The translations under genes and the position numbers were made by a program. Shown piece after piece: positions 10,021 through 18,770 of a DNA stretch of 46,288 nucleotides. Positions within the stretch are counted from its first letter, which is position 1; the number at the start of each line of letters is the position of its first letter. The DNA comes from Mycobacterium sp. 1465703.0 (GTDB lineage: Bacteria; Actinomycetota; Actinomycetes; Mycobacteriales; Mycobacteriaceae), in the NCBI RefSeq assembly GCF_001672975.1, contig NZ_LZKU01000066.1, positions 1 through 46,288 on the forward strand, read 5' to 3'. The notes under the pieces are model-generated. The model was not told the DNA's origin and did not search any database. It was given only the letters and a program-made list of their open reading frames with translations.

Positions 10021-10845
10021 TTACGCGAGCAGCTCGTTGCGCAGGCGGTTCACATCCGCCTGCGTGACGCCTGCATCGCGCAGGTAGCCGTCCAGCGATC
10101 CGAATTGCTCGTCGATCGCCTGGCGCGCGGCCGAAAGGTACTCCGGGCGCACGCCGAGCACACCGTCGGCCAGCCGGGCTTTGGTGAAAGTAACGACCTC
10201 GGGGGTCAAGTCGACGTCGGAGCGCTGCTGGATCATCTCGTAGATGTGGTCGCGTAGCTGCGGTACGGCGGCATTGCTACGCAGGTAGTCGGCGACGATG
10301 GTGTCCCGGTCGACGCCGATCGTCTCCAGCACCGTGGCGATCACGAAGCCGGTGCGGTCCTTGCCGGCGAAACAGTGCGTGAGCACTGGGCGCCCGGCCG
10401 CCAGTAACGAAAAGACTTGCTGCACAGCGTGTTGGGCGCCGTTGCGGGTGGGGAACTGCCGGTATTCGTCGGTCATGTGCCGGACGGCGGCCTCGTTGAC
10501 TTCTTCGTCGGACTGGTCGGGATCACCCTCGAACAACCGCCGAAAGGCGGTCTCGTGCGGAGCGTCGTCGTCGATCGGCGCTTCGTCGCCCAGGTCGGGG
10601 AAGGGCAGCAGATGGATGTCGACGCCCTCGGGCACCGCTCCCGGGCCGCGGCGGGCGACCTCCCTTGCCGCGCGTAGGTCGGCTACATCGGTAATCCTTA
10701 ACGCGCGCAACGTATCCCGGCCCTGGTCGTCCAGCCGGCTCAACTCGCCAGATCGGAACAGCCGTCCGGGCCGCAGGCCGGGCGTACCGTCGGCGACATC
10801 GCGAAAGTTCCACGCGCCGGACAGTTCTCGCAGGGCCTCAGTCAT
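10021..10845 (-). CDS. ptbB: Protein tyrosine/phosphoinositide phosphatase, MPtpB-type
   Basis: A 274-residue phosphatase. The P-loop reads HCFAGKDRTG with nucleophile C158 and R164, the same loop as the secreted M. tuberculosis virulence phosphatase MPtpB (Rv0153c), which acts in the macrophage on phosphotyrosine and phosphoinositides. The N-terminal NFRDVADG block and the RSGELS stretch are typical of this dual-specificity subfamily. No signal peptide is seen, as in MPtpB. The chosen ATG overlaps the end of fadE2 by 8 bases, so the pair is translationally coupled, as Rv0154c-Rv0153c are adjacent. Confidence 0.92.
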   Translation of the reverse strand: MTEALRELSGAWNFRDVADGTPGLRPGRLFRSGELSRLDDQGRDTLRALRITDVADLRAAREVARRGPGAVPEGVDIHLLPFPDLGDEAPIDDDAPHETAFRRLFEGDPDQSDEEVNEAAVRHMTDEYRQFPTRNGAQHAVQQVFSLLAAGRPVLTHCFAGKDRTGFVIATVLETIGVDRDTIVADYLRSNAAVPQLRDHIYEMIQQRSDVDLTPEVVTFTKARLADGVLGVRPEYLSAARQAIDEQFGSLDGYLRDAGVTQADVNRLRNELLA

Positions 10846-12079
10846 GTGCGGTGACCGCCGCGGCGAGCGCAGATTTCTCTTTGCCGAGCTCGGCGCGCGC
10901 GATGGTCCGCATGTGCACCTCGTCGGGCCCGTCGAACAGCCGCATGGCTCGGTGCCAGGCGTATAACCGGGCCAGCGCCGTGTCCTCGCTGACGCCGGCC
11001 GCCCCGTGCACCTGGATGGCGCGGTCGATGACGTTGCACGCCACCTGCGGGGCGACCGCCTTGATCTGTGAGACCAGCGTGTGGGCGGCCTTGTTGCCGT
11101 GTTGGTCGATGGTCCATGCGGCCTTCTCGCAGAGCAGCCGGGCCTGATCGATCTCGTTGCGGGACTTGGCAATCTGCTCGCGCACCACGCCCTGTTCGGC
11201 CAGCGGGCGGCCGAACGCCACCCGCTTGGAGGCCCGGTCCACCATCAGTGCCAGCGCCCGTTCGGATCCGCCGAGCGCTCGCATGCAGTGGTGGATCCGG
11301 CCCGGGCCCAGCCGTGCCTGGGCGATCGCGAAGCCCCCGCCCTCCTCGCCGAGCAGGTTGGTGACGGGCACCCGGACGTTGTCGTAGATGATCTCGCAGT
11401 GTCCGGGCTGGTCCTGGAAGCCGAACACCGACGTCGAGCGGACCACCGTCACGCCCGGCGTATCGATGGGTACCAGCACCATCGACTGCTGCTGGTGGCT
11501 GGCCGCCTCGGGGTTGGTGCGGCCCATCACGATCAGGATCTTGCAGCGCGGGTCCGCCGCTCCGGAGGTCCACCATTTGCGGCCATTGATCACGTAGTCG
11601 CCGCCGTCGCGGACGATGGAGGTCTCGATGTTGCGGGCGTCGCTGCTGGCGACCGCGGGCTCGGTCATCGAGAAGCCGCTGCGGATCTCGCCGGCCAGCA
11701 ACGGTTCCAGCCATTGCTTGCGCTGTTCCTCGGTGGCGAACAGATGCAGCGTCTCCATGTTGCCGGTATCGGGTGCCGCGCAGTTGAGCGCCTCGGGGGC
11801 GATCTCCAGGCTCCAGCCGGTGATCTCGGCCAGCGGCGCGTATTCCAAGTTGGTCAGGCCCGACTCTGCCGGCAGGAAGAGGTTCCACAGGCCCTGCGCC
11901 CGGGCCTTGACTTTGAGCTCCTCGACGATGGGCGGGACCGTGTGGTCGTGCGGGCCGGCTTCGTCGCGATATTTGTCGTATTCGGCCTCGGCCGGGAAGA
12001 CGTACTCGGTCATGAAGTCGGACAGTCGCTTGTGGTAATCGCTGGCTTTGGCCGACATCGCGAAGTCCATGCCCGTCAC
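10838..12079 (-). CDS. fadE2: Acyl-CoA dehydrogenase FadE2-like
   Basis: A 413-residue FAD-dependent acyl-CoA dehydrogenase for the first step of beta-oxidation. Family blocks visible are [20 protein letters not shown] (flavin/substrate region), [11 protein letters not shown], and the C-terminal [35 protein letters not shown], with the usual GGXG/DGPDEVH end. Members of this subgroup with the KWWTSGA and DGPDEVH blocks resemble the ACAD10/11-like clade. A GTG at 12079 and an ATG at 12070 are both possible starts; no clear ribosome site decides between them, and the shorter form is nearer the 403 residues I recall for Rv0154c. It is transcribed with ptbB. Confidence 0.92.
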   Translation of the reverse strand: MTGMDFAMSAKASDYHKRLSDFMTEYVFPAEAEYDKYRDEAGPHDHTVPPIVEELKVKARAQGLWNLFLPAESGLTNLEYAPLAEITGWSLEIAPEALNCAAPDTGNMETLHLFATEEQRKQWLEPLLAGEIRSGFSMTEPAVASSDARNIETSIVRDGGDYVINGRKWWTSGAADPRCKILIVMGRTNPEAASHQQQSMVLVPIDTPGVTVVRSTSVFGFQDQPGHCEIIYDNVRVPVTNLLGEEGGGFAIAQARLGPGRIHHCMRALGGSERALALMVDRASKRVAFGRPLAEQGVVREQIAKSRNEIDQARLLCEKAAWTIDQHGNKAAHTLVSQIKAVAPQVACNVIDRAIQVHGAAGVSEDTALARLYAWHRAMRLFDGPDEVHMRTIARAELGKEKSALAAAVTAHD

Positions 12080-12173
12080 GATAGGACACCTGTCGAGTGG
12101 CTGCGTTTCCGGTCGTCAGCGCGACGCTTACGCCGCGGTGAAAACGCGCCGGCGGGAGCGCACGATAGACGGC

Positions 12174-12635
12174 ATGAGTGAATCCCGCCCCCCGTTGCCT
12201 CCGTTCACCCACGAAACCGCGATGCAGAAGGTGCAGGCGGCCGAGGACGCCTGGAACAGCTGCGATCCGCAGCGCGTCAGCCTTGCTTACACAGTCGATT
12301 CGCACTGGCGAAATCGAGATGAACATGTCGTCGGCCGCAACGAGATCGTCGCGTTTCTGACCCGCAAATGGGAGCGCGAACTCGACTACTCGCTGCGCAA
12401 GAGCCTGTGGAGTTTCACCGGCAACCGCATCGCGGTGCGATTCCAGTACGAGTGCCACGACCAATCCGGCCAGTGGTATCGCAGCTACGGCAACGAACTG
12501 TGGGAGTTCACCGAGTCGGGGCTGATGGCGCGCCGCGAAGCCAGCATCAACGACGTGCCGATCGACGAAGCGCAGCGGCGCTACTTCGGGCCCCGCCCGG
12601 AGTCCGAACACGGGCAGGAGATCCCGCTCTGGTAG
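12174..12635 (+). CDS. DUF1348 / NTF2-like family protein
   Basis: A 153-residue protein of the cystatin-like NTF2 fold (DUF1348). Typical blocks are [49 protein letters not shown]-like [23 protein letters not shown], and the C-terminal [18 protein letters not shown]. Members are small single-domain proteins with no settled function. The ATG at 12174 was preferred over an upstream frame start at 12048 that would overlap fadE2 and adds non-conserved sequence. It is divergent from fadE2 across about 95 bases that must hold both promoters. Confidence 0.85.
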   Translation: MSESRPPLPPFTHETAMQKVQAAEDAWNSCDPQRVSLAYTVDSHWRNRDEHVVGRNEIVAFLTRKWERELDYSLRKSLWSFTGNRIAVRFQYECHDQSGQWYRSYGNELWEFTESGLMARREASINDVPIDEAQRRYFGPRPESEHGQEIPLW

Positions 12636-12675
12636 GCGCAGGGAACAACGCCCTCTTGTGGCGTCACAACGGCGC

Positions 12676-12694
12676 GGGCGCTACTGCAGCGCCC
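12676..12694 (+). terminator. Hairpin after the DUF1348 gene; gap before pntAA
   Basis: GGGCGCT (12676-12682) pairs perfectly with AGCGCCC (12688-12694) across a 5-base loop, about 40 bases after the stop codon; there is no T-run. A second, weaker dyad follows (CGACCG 12711-12716 with CGGTCG 12732-12737). Apart from these and the tandem repeat before pntAA, I see nothing in the 230-base gap. Confidence 0.4.
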
Positions 12695-12830
12695 CGGGGC
12701 AGCGAACCATCGACCGGGAGTCGACCACCGACGGTCGGGTATCCCGCCGTGGGCGATAACACGTCCATGGCGAAAGCTGGTTAAGGTAGCGAAGCGCGCG
12801 GTCGAGCCAGCGCCACGCCGATCGGCAGAC

Positions 12831-12850
12831 AGTACGGAAAAGTACGGAAA
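12831..12850 (+). repeat. Tandem 10-mer repeat in the pntAA leader
   Basis: AGTACGGAAA occurs twice in direct succession, ending 15 bases before the pntAA ATG. Each copy carries a weak purine-rich ribosome-site-like core. It may be a recent slippage duplication in the leader. Confidence 0.6.
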
Positions 12851-12865
12851 GTAGATGTACGCGCC

Positions 12866-13954
12866 ATGACAAATGCGCAGACGACGGTAGGAGTGGTCGC
12901 CGAATCCGGCGCCGACGAGCGGCGAGTCGCGCTGGTGCCGAAGGCGGTGGCGTCGCTGGTCGGCAGCGGCGTTGCGGTGGTGGTCGAGTCCGGTGCGGGC
13001 GAGCGCGCCCTGCTGCCCGATGCGCTCTACACCGACGCCGGCGCCACCATCGGGGACGCGTGGGCGGCCGATGTGGTGGTCAAGGTGGCGCCGCCAACCC
13101 AGGACGAGGTCGCCAAGCTGCACAGCGGCCAGACGCTGATCGGCTTCCTGGCTCCGCGCAACGCCGACAACTCGATCGGTGCGCTGAAGCAGGCCGGGGT
13201 GCAGGCGTTCGCGCTGGAAGCCATCCCGCGGATCTCCCGCGCGCAGGCGATGGATGCGCTGTCGTCGCAGGGCAACGTGGCCGGTTACAAGGCCGTGCTG
13301 CTGGCGGCTTCGGAGTCCACCCGGTTCTTCCCGATGCTGACCACAGCGGCCGGGACGGTGAAGCCGGCCACCGTGCTGGTGCTCGGCGTGGGCGTGGCCG
13401 GGCTGCAGGCACTGGCGACGGCCAAGCGGCTGGGCGCCCGCACCACCGGCTACGACGTCCGCCCCGAGGTGGCCGACCAGGTGCGCTCGGTGGGTGCGCA
13501 GTGGCTGGACATCGGCATCGACGCCTCCGGTGAGGGCGGCTACGCCCGCGAGCTCACCGACGAGGAACGCGCCCAACAGCAGAAGGCCTTGGAAGACGCG
13601 ATCGCCGGATTCGACGTGGTGATCACCACCGCACTGGTACCGGGCCGCCCGGCGCCGCGCCTGGTCACCGCGGCGGCGGTGGAAGCCATGAAGCCAGGCA
13701 GCGTGGTGGTGGACCTGGCCGGCGAGACCGGCGGCAACTGCGAGCTCACCGAGCCCGGGCAGGTCGTCGTCAAGCACGACGTCACCATCGCCTCGCCGCT
13801 GAACCTGCCGGCGACCATGCCCGAGCACGCCAGCGAGCTCTACAGCAAGAACATCACCGCGCTGCTGGACTTGCTGCTCACCGACGGCAAGCTGGCGCCG
13901 GACTTCGACGACGAGGTCATCGCGGATTCATGCGTGACCCGTGGGGAGGGCTAG
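12866..13954 (+). CDS. pntAA: NAD(P) transhydrogenase alpha subunit part 1 (domain I)
   Basis: A 362-residue soluble NAD(H)-binding subunit of the proton-translocating transhydrogenase, which uses the proton gradient to make NADPH from NADH. It has the alanine dehydrogenase/PntA N-terminal fold (ESGADERRVALVPKAV, ESGAGE), the RISRAQAMDALSSQGNVAGYKA block, the nucleotide motif VLVLGVGVAGLQALATAKRLGA, and GYDVRPEV. The split into separate PntAA, PntAB and PntB polypeptides matches M. tuberculosis Rv0155-Rv0157. The pntAB ATG follows the TAG directly. The start follows a weak ribosome site preceded by the tandem 10-mers. Confidence 0.95.
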   Translation: MTNAQTTVGVVAESGADERRVALVPKAVASLVGSGVAVVVESGAGERALLPDALYTDAGATIGDAWAADVVVKVAPPTQDEVAKLHSGQTLIGFLAPRNADNSIGALKQAGVQAFALEAIPRISRAQAMDALSSQGNVAGYKAVLLAASESTRFFPMLTTAAGTVKPATVLVLGVGVAGLQALATAKRLGARTTGYDVRPEVADQVRSVGAQWLDIGIDASGEGGYARELTDEERAQQQKALEDAIAGFDVVITTALVPGRPAPRLVTAAAVEAMKPGSVVVDLAGETGGNCELTEPGQVVVKHDVTIASPLNLPATMPEHASELYSKNITALLDLLLTDGKLAPDFDDEVIADSCVTRGEG

Positions 13955-14284
13955 ATGTACGACGAGCTATTGGCCAACCTGGCGATCCTGGTGCTGTCCG
14001 GATTCGTCGGGTTCGCGGTCATTTCGAAGGTGCCCAACACGCTGCACACGCCGCTGATGTCGGGCACCAACGCCATCCACGGCATCGTGGTGCTGGGTGC
14101 ACTGGTGGTGTTCGGCTCGGTAGAGCATCCCTCGCTGGCGGTGCAGATCATTCTGTTCGTCGCGGTGGTGTTCGGAACCCTGAACGTCATTGGCGGGTTC
14201 ATCGTCACCGACCGGATGTTGGGCATGTTCAAGGGCAAGAAGAAACCCGTGCCCGCGAAAAGTGAGGAGCCGGCGGCCAAATGA
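13955..14284 (+). CDS. pntAB: NAD(P) transhydrogenase alpha subunit part 2 (membrane domain)
   Basis: A 109-residue integral membrane subunit contributing to domain II, the proton channel. Three hydrophobic helices are visible: LLANLAILVLSGFVGFAVI, then HGIVVLGALVVFG, and VQIILFVAVVFGTLNVIGGFIV. The short MFKGKKKPVPAKSEEPAAK tail is cytoplasmic and basic. The pattern TLHTPLMSGTNAIHGIVVLGA is the family signature. Its start is immediately after the pntAA stop behind GGGGAGGG, and its stop overlaps the pntB ATG (ATGA), so all three subunits are translated as a unit. Confidence 0.95.
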   Translation: MYDELLANLAILVLSGFVGFAVISKVPNTLHTPLMSGTNAIHGIVVLGALVVFGSVEHPSLAVQIILFVAVVFGTLNVIGGFIVTDRMLGMFKGKKKPVPAKSEEPAAK

Positions 14285-15705
14285 ATTACTTGGTAATCGG
14301 CCTCTACATCATTTCCTTCGCCCTCTTCATCTATGGCTTGATGGGCCTGACCGGGCCCAAGACGGCGGTCCGGGGCAACCTGATCGCCGCGGTCGGAATG
14401 GCGCTGGCGGTGACGGCGACCTTGATCAAGATCCGCCACACCGACCAATGGGTGCTGATCATCGCCGGCCTGGTGGTGGGCGTGGTGCTCGGCGTGCCGC
14501 CGGCCCGTTACACCAAAATGACCGCCATGCCGCAGCTGGTGGCCTTCTTCAACGGCGTCGGCGGTGGCACGGTCGCGCTGATCGCGTTGTCGGAATTCAT
14601 TGAGACCAAGGGCTTCTCGGCCTTCCAGCACGGCGAATCGCCGACCGTGCACATCGTGGTGGCCTCGCTGTTCGCCGCGATCATCGGCTCGATCTCGTTC
14701 TGGGGATCGATCATCGCGTTCGGCAAGCTGCAGGAGATCATCTCCGGATCGCCGATCGGATTCGGCAGGGCGCAGCAACCGATCAACCTGCTGCTGCTGG
14801 CCGCCGCCGTGGCCGCCGCGGTGGTGATCGGCCTGCACGCCCATCCCGGCAGCGGTGGTGCGCCGCTGTGGTGGATGATCGGGCTGCTCGCCGCCGCGGG
14901 TGTGCTGGGCCTGATGGTGGTGCTGCCCATCGGCGGCGCCGACATGCCGGTGGTCATCTCACTGCTCAACGCCATGACCGGGCTCTCGGCCGCGGCCGCG
15001 GGGTTGGCACTGAACAACACCGCGATGATCGTGGCCGGCATGATCGTCGGCGCGTCCGGCTCGATCCTGACCAACCTGATGGCCAAGGCGATGAACCGCT
15101 CGATTCCGGCGATCGTCGCCGGCGGCTTCGGCGGTGGCGGGGTCGCACCAAGCGGCGGCGACGCGGGCGACAAGACCGTCAAGGCCACCTCGGCCGCGGA
15201 TGCTGCGATCCAGATGGCCTACGCCAACCAGGTGATCGTGGTGCCGGGCTACGGCCTGGCCGTCGCGCAGGCCCAGCACGCCGTCAAGGACATGGCGGCC
15301 CTGCTGGAGGACAAGGGCGTGGAGGTCAAGTACGCGATCCACCCGGTGGCAGGACGGATGCCCGGGCACATGAACGTGTTGCTGGCCGAGGCCGAGGTCG
15401 ACTACGACGCCATGAAGGACATGGACGATATCAACGACGAGTTCTCGCGCACCGATGTCGCGATCGTCATCGGCGCCAACGACGTCACCAACCCGGCGGC
15501 CCGCAATGACGCCTCCAGCCCGATTTACGGCATGCCGATCCTCAATGTGGACAAGGCTAAGTCGGTGATTGTGCTCAAGCGGTCGATGAACTCGGGGTTC
15601 GCCGGCATCGACAACCCGCTGTTCTATGGCGAGGGCACCAGCATGCTGTTCGGTGACGCAAAGAAATCGGTGACCGAGGTCGCTGAGGAGCTCAAGGCGC
15701 TGTAA
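14281..15705 (+). CDS. pntB: NAD(P) transhydrogenase beta subunit
   Basis: A 474-residue subunit holding the rest of the membrane domain and the NADP(H)-binding domain III. The N-terminal half has about eight hydrophobic helices, including the GVPPARYTKMTAMPQLVAFFNGVGGG loop. Domain III begins near residue 295 with VIVVPGYGLAVAQAQHAVKDM, followed by HPVAGRMPGHMNVLLAEAEVDYD, VAIVIGANDVTNPAAR and VLKRSMNSGFAGIDNPLFY, the canonical NADP-binding series. The ATG overlaps the pntAB stop. The 29-base gap to the oppositely oriented small gene leaves little room for a terminator. Confidence 0.95.
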   Translation: MNYLVIGLYIISFALFIYGLMGLTGPKTAVRGNLIAAVGMALAVTATLIKIRHTDQWVLIIAGLVVGVVLGVPPARYTKMTAMPQLVAFFNGVGGGTVALIALSEFIETKGFSAFQHGESPTVHIVVASLFAAIIGSISFWGSIIAFGKLQEIISGSPIGFGRAQQPINLLLLAAAVAAAVVIGLHAHPGSGGAPLWWMIGLLAAAGVLGLMVVLPIGGADMPVVISLLNAMTGLSAAAAGLALNNTAMIVAGMIVGASGSILTNLMAKAMNRSIPAIVAGGFGGGGVAPSGGDAGDKTVKATSAADAAIQMAYANQVIVVPGYGLAVAQAQHAVKDMAALLEDKGVEVKYAIHPVAGRMPGHMNVLLAEAEVDYDAMKDMDDINDEFSRTDVAIVIGANDVTNPAARNDASSPIYGMPILNVDKAKSVIVLKRSMNSGFAGIDNPLFYGEGTSMLFGDAKKSVTEVAEELKAL

Positions 15706-15733
15706 CGCGCAAAGGCGCTGTGCGCTGGGAGTT

Positions 15734-15859
15734 TTAGACGGGCGGGTAGGCCGGCGGCGGGTATCCGTTTCCGTCGGTGACCCCACGCAAGCCCCAGGTC
15801 AGGTACCGCATGAAGAACTCGATCTCGTCGCTTCCGTCGTAATCCGGACTCGGATCCAT
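15734..15859 (-). CDS. 41-residue conserved hypothetical protein (Rv0157A-like)
   Basis: A tiny acidic protein, MDPSPDYDGSDEIEFFMRYL then TWGLRGVTDGNGYPPPAYPPV, with a short amphipathic or hydrophobic centre and a proline-rich end. The ATG at 15859 follows a GAGAGGTGG ribosome site; an ATG at 15880 would add seven residues but has no ribosome site. As I recall, M. tuberculosis has an annotated gene of about the same size (Rv0157A) at this place, between pntB and the TetR gene on the opposite strand, which supports it as real. Function unknown. Confidence 0.6.
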   Translation of the reverse strand: MDPSPDYDGSDEIEFFMRYLTWGLRGVTDGNGYPPPAYPPV

Positions 15860-15939
15860 CGGCCCCACCTCTCGACTCATCTCGTTCGATGAGGAGTCTA
15901 GTCCCATCCGCGTGAGCGGGACACCCGGCGTTTTGCATA

Positions 15940-15955
15940 AACTGTCCAACCAGTT
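15940..15955. promoter_or_regulatory. Dyad between small gene and tetR
   Basis: AACTG-TCCAAC-CAGTT is a perfect 5-bp dyad about 65 bases before the TetR start, in the intergenic region shared with the divergent small gene. A role as the TetR operator is inferred from position only. Confidence 0.4.
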
Positions 15956-16019
15956 GATTGATAGATATTCTGGGCCGAACGCGGGCCTGGCCTGCCCGTA
16001 CCGACGATAGTGAGAACAG

Positions 16020-16655
16020 ATGCCCACCGACAGCATCACCCCGAATGGGCTGACCCGCCGCGAAGAGCTGCTGGCGGTCGCCACCAAGCTGTTTGCGGCG
16101 CGCGGCTATCACGGCACCCGGATGGACGATGTGGCCGACGTGATCGGCCTGAACAAGGCGACTGTCTACCACTACTACGCAAGCAAGTCGCTGATCCTGT
16201 TCGACATTTACCGCCAGGCCGCCGAGGGCACGCTGGCCGCGGTGCACGACGACCCGTCCTGGACGGCGCGCGAGGCGCTCTACCAATACACGGTCCGGTT
16301 GCTGACCGGCATCGCCAGCGATCCGGAGCGGGCCGCGGTGTACTTCCAAGAGGCGCCCTACATCACCGAATGGTTCACCGAAGAACAGGTGGCCGAGGTC
16401 CGCGAGAAGGAAGCTCAGGTGTACCACCACGTGCACGGGCTGATCGACCGCGGGATTGCCAGCGGCGAGTTCTACGATTGCGATTCGCATGTGCTGGCGC
16501 TGGGCTACATCGGCATGACGCTGGGTAGCTATCGCTGGCTGCGGCCCAGCGGACGGCGATCGGCCAAGGAGATTGCCGCTGAGTTCAGCACGGCTCTGCT
16601 GCGCGGGCTGATCCGCGACGAAGCCATCCGCACTACGTCGCCGCTGGGACCTTAG
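16020..16655 (+). CDS. TetR-family regulator (Rv0158-like)
   Basis: A 211-residue regulator. The helix-turn-helix is in RREELLAVATKLFAARGYHGTRMDDVADVIGLNKATVYHYYASKSLILFDI (residues about 12-62). The C-terminal part (AVYFQEAPYITEWFTEEQVAEVREKEAQ, then LALGYIGMTLGSYRWLRPSG) resembles the fatty-acid/acyl-CoA-responsive group (TetR_C with KstR2- or FadR-like features), so a lipid-metabolism ligand is plausible but not shown. Its 3' end overlaps the convergent hydrolase gene by 4 bases. It occupies the position of Rv0158 downstream of pntB. Confidence 0.88.
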   Translation: MPTDSITPNGLTRREELLAVATKLFAARGYHGTRMDDVADVIGLNKATVYHYYASKSLILFDIYRQAAEGTLAAVHDDPSWTAREALYQYTVRLLTGIASDPERAAVYFQEAPYITEWFTEEQVAEVREKEAQVYHHVHGLIDRGIASGEFYDCDSHVLALGYIGMTLGSYRWLRPSGRRSAKEIAAEFSTALLRGLIRDEAIRTTSPLGP

Positions 16656-17551
16656 CCGGGCGCACCTTTCAGGTGCTTGTCGAGGAACGCGAGCTGGTCG
16701 GCGACCACCCGGTCGAACGCATCGTCGACGTAGATGGCGAAATGGCCTTCGGGGTAGAGCTTGATTTCGCCGCGGGGCGCTTTGGCGGCGTGGCGCAGCG
16801 TCGCCGCCGCGGGAGCCACCGAGTCCGCTTCGCACACGCAGAACAGGATCGGGCAGGGGATGTTCGGTGTGTAGCGCCCGGGGCGATAGGTGAAGATCTG
16901 CAACGCGATTCGGGCGGCGACCTCATTGGGTAGTTCGACCTCGTCGGGCACCAGCCGCAGATAGCCCGGATACGCGTCGGGGGTGGTCATCAACGCGAGC
17001 TCGCCGGGCTTGCCGACCGGCGCCACCATCACCGGCGGCTTGCCCAGCCGGCTTGCCAGGATGTCGCGTACCGCCCGCACGCCGATGCGCGCGCTGATCA
17101 ACGGGTTGGTGATGGTGCGCACCGAGGCCAGGCCGTCGGTGAAGGGGCATTGGGCGACGGCCGCGGCGATGCCCGGAAGCCGCGCCGCCGTAGTGATCAC
17201 GTGACCGCCGGCAAAGGAGGTGCCCCACAACCCGATCCGGTCGGGATCGATCCCCGGGAGGGTGTGGGCGTAGGCGACGGCCGCCGCCCAGTCGGCGAGT
17301 TGCATGCCGACGTCGAGGACCTGACGCGGCCGGCCTTCGCTGTCGCCGAAGTTGCGGTAGTCGAACACCAGGCAGGCGTAGCCGGCCGCGCTGAAGCGCT
17401 CGGCGTAGGCGTCCAGTCGCATGGTGCGCACCCCGGCCAGGCCGTGCGCCATCACCAGCAGCGGCGTGGGTCCGCTGCCCGCCGGACGGTAAAGCCAGGC
17501 GCTGATCAGGTCGTCGCCGGAGCGGAATTGGACATCTTCGCGCTGCGTCAT
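16652..17551 (-). CDS. Alpha/beta hydrolase (dienelactone hydrolase-like)
   Basis: A 299-residue serine hydrolase. The oxyanion region is LLVMAHGLAGVR, the nucleophile elbow is GTSFAGG, the acid is the aspartate in CEADSVAP, and the catalytic histidine is in PEGHFAIY near the C-terminus. No signal peptide is seen, so it is probably cytoplasmic. It resembles uncharacterised actinobacterial hydrolases often found with steroid or lipid catabolic genes. It is divergent from the reductase-SDR pair at 17654, and the 102-base gap holds strong dyads. Substrate unknown. Confidence 0.85.
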   Translation of the reverse strand: MTQREDVQFRSGDDLISAWLYRPAGSGPTPLLVMAHGLAGVRTMRLDAYAERFSAAGYACLVFDYRNFGDSEGRPRQVLDVGMQLADWAAAVAYAHTLPGIDPDRIGLWGTSFAGGHVITTAARLPGIAAAVAQCPFTDGLASVRTITNPLISARIGVRAVRDILASRLGKPPVMVAPVGKPGELALMTTPDAYPGYLRLVPDEVELPNEVAARIALQIFTYRPGRYTPNIPCPILFCVCEADSVAPAAATLRHAAKAPRGEIKLYPEGHFAIYVDDAFDRVVADQLAFLDKHLKGAPG

Positions 17552-17631
17552 CGGTGTTCCATTCTGCGTGGCCGGTTTATTCCGGCACTGTAGGCGGCCC
17601 GGAAGTTATGGACTAGTGTCTAGAAAAGTTT

Positions 17632-17643
17632 TTGAGCGCTCAA
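17632..17643. promoter_or_regulatory. Perfect 12-bp palindrome TTGAGCGCTCAA in a divergent promoter
   Basis: The palindrome lies 10 bases before the ATG at 17654 and overlaps the start of the AAGGAG ribosome site. Upstream, CTAG-TGT-CTAG (about 17612-17622) forms another symmetric element. Both suit repressor binding; no regulator gene is adjacent except the TetR at 16020. Confidence 0.5.
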
Positions 17644-17653
17644 GGAGACTCTG

Positions 17654-18754
17654 ATGGCGATCCGCGTCGCGCATGTCGGAACCGGAAATGTCGGAGGGCT
17701 GGCCCTCGCCGAACTCATCACGAATCCGCAGTACGAACTGACCGGGGTGTGTGTCTCCACGCTCGAGAAGGTGGGCAAGGACGCAGGTGAGCTGTGCGGC
17801 GTCGGCCTGGAGCCCGGTGTGGTCACCGGCGTCAATGCTGTCCATGACCTGGACAGCATCATCGCCGCCAAGCCCGAGTGCGTGGTGTACTGCGCGATGG
17901 GGGATACCCGGCTGCCCGAGGCGATGGCCGACGTCATGCGGATTCTGGCCGCCGGCATCAATGTCGTCGGTTCGTCGCCGGGGCTGCTGCAATTCCCGTG
18001 GGGCGTGATGCCGGACAAGTACATCGCCCGCGTGGAAGACGCTGCCAAGCAAGGCAATTCGAGCATCTTCATCAGTGGAGTCGATCCCGGCTTCGCGAAC
18101 GACCTGATTCCGTTCGCGCTCGCCGGGACGTGTCAGCGCATCGAGCAGGTGCGCTGCATGGAGATTCACGACTACGCCAGTTACGACGGCGCGGAAGTCA
18201 TGAACTACATGGGATTCGCCCGCCCGATGGACGAAATCCCGATGCTGCTGCAGCCGGGCATCCTCAGCATCGCCTGGGGTACGGCCATCCGCCAGCTCGC
18301 GGCCGGTCTGGGCATCGAGGTCGACGAGATCAGCGAGTCCTATCAGCGCGAGCCGGCGCCCGAGGATTTCGACATCGCGGTCGGCCACGTGGCCAAGGGC
18401 ACCGTGGCGGTGCTGCAGTTCGAGATTCGCGGCATGGTCAAGGGCCACCCCGCCATCGTCATCGAACACGTCACCCGACTGCGCCCGGACCTGCGCCCCG
18501 ACTTGCCCCGGCCGGCGTCCGGCGACGGCTCGTACCGCGTCGAGATCACCGGTGAGCCCTCCTACGCCGTCGACATCATCCCGAGCAGCCGCAGGGGCGA
18601 CCACAACCATGCGGCGATCGCGGGTGCTGCGGGCCGCGTCGTCAACGCCATTCCCGCGGTGATCGCGGCGCCTCCGGGCATCCGGTCCACGCTTGATTTG
18701 CCGCTGGTTACGGGCAAAGGCCTTTACGCACCAAGCACTTTGGTGACCACCTAA
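17654..18754 (+). CDS. NAD(P)-dependent reductase of the DapB/amine dehydrogenase type
   Basis: A 366-residue Rossmann protein beginning with VAHVGTGNVGGLALAELI, the DapB-like dinucleotide motif. It is longer than DapB (about 250) and matches the actinobacterial family often named dihydrodipicolinate reductase or diaminopentanoate/amine dehydrogenase-like. GINVVGSSPG and FISGVDPGFANDLIPFALAG are typical blocks of the middle part. The true reaction is not established for this family. It follows an AAGGAG ribosome site, and the SDR gene begins 16 bases after its stop, so the two are co-transcribed and may share a substrate. Confidence 0.82.
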   Translation: MAIRVAHVGTGNVGGLALAELITNPQYELTGVCVSTLEKVGKDAGELCGVGLEPGVVTGVNAVHDLDSIIAAKPECVVYCAMGDTRLPEAMADVMRILAAGINVVGSSPGLLQFPWGVMPDKYIARVEDAAKQGNSSIFISGVDPGFANDLIPFALAGTCQRIEQVRCMEIHDYASYDGAEVMNYMGFARPMDEIPMLLQPGILSIAWGTAIRQLAAGLGIEVDEISESYQREPAPEDFDIAVGHVAKGTVAVLQFEIRGMVKGHPAIVIEHVTRLRPDLRPDLPRPASGDGSYRVEITGEPSYAVDIIPSSRRGDHNHAAIAGAAGRVVNAIPAVIAAPPGIRSTLDLPLVTGKGLYAPSTLVTT

Positions 18755-18770
18755 ATCGGAAGGAGACCCA

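Noticed and set aside
10842..12611. 589-codon minus-strand frame overlapping fadE2
   Set aside because: It is an out-of-frame GC-rich shadow with low-complexity Arg/Gly/Pro composition; the fadE2 frame has all family motifs.
15624..16835. 403-codon minus-strand frame across pntB end and TetR
   Set aside because: Antisense shadow of the TetR and pntB genes with no recognisable domain or ribosome site.
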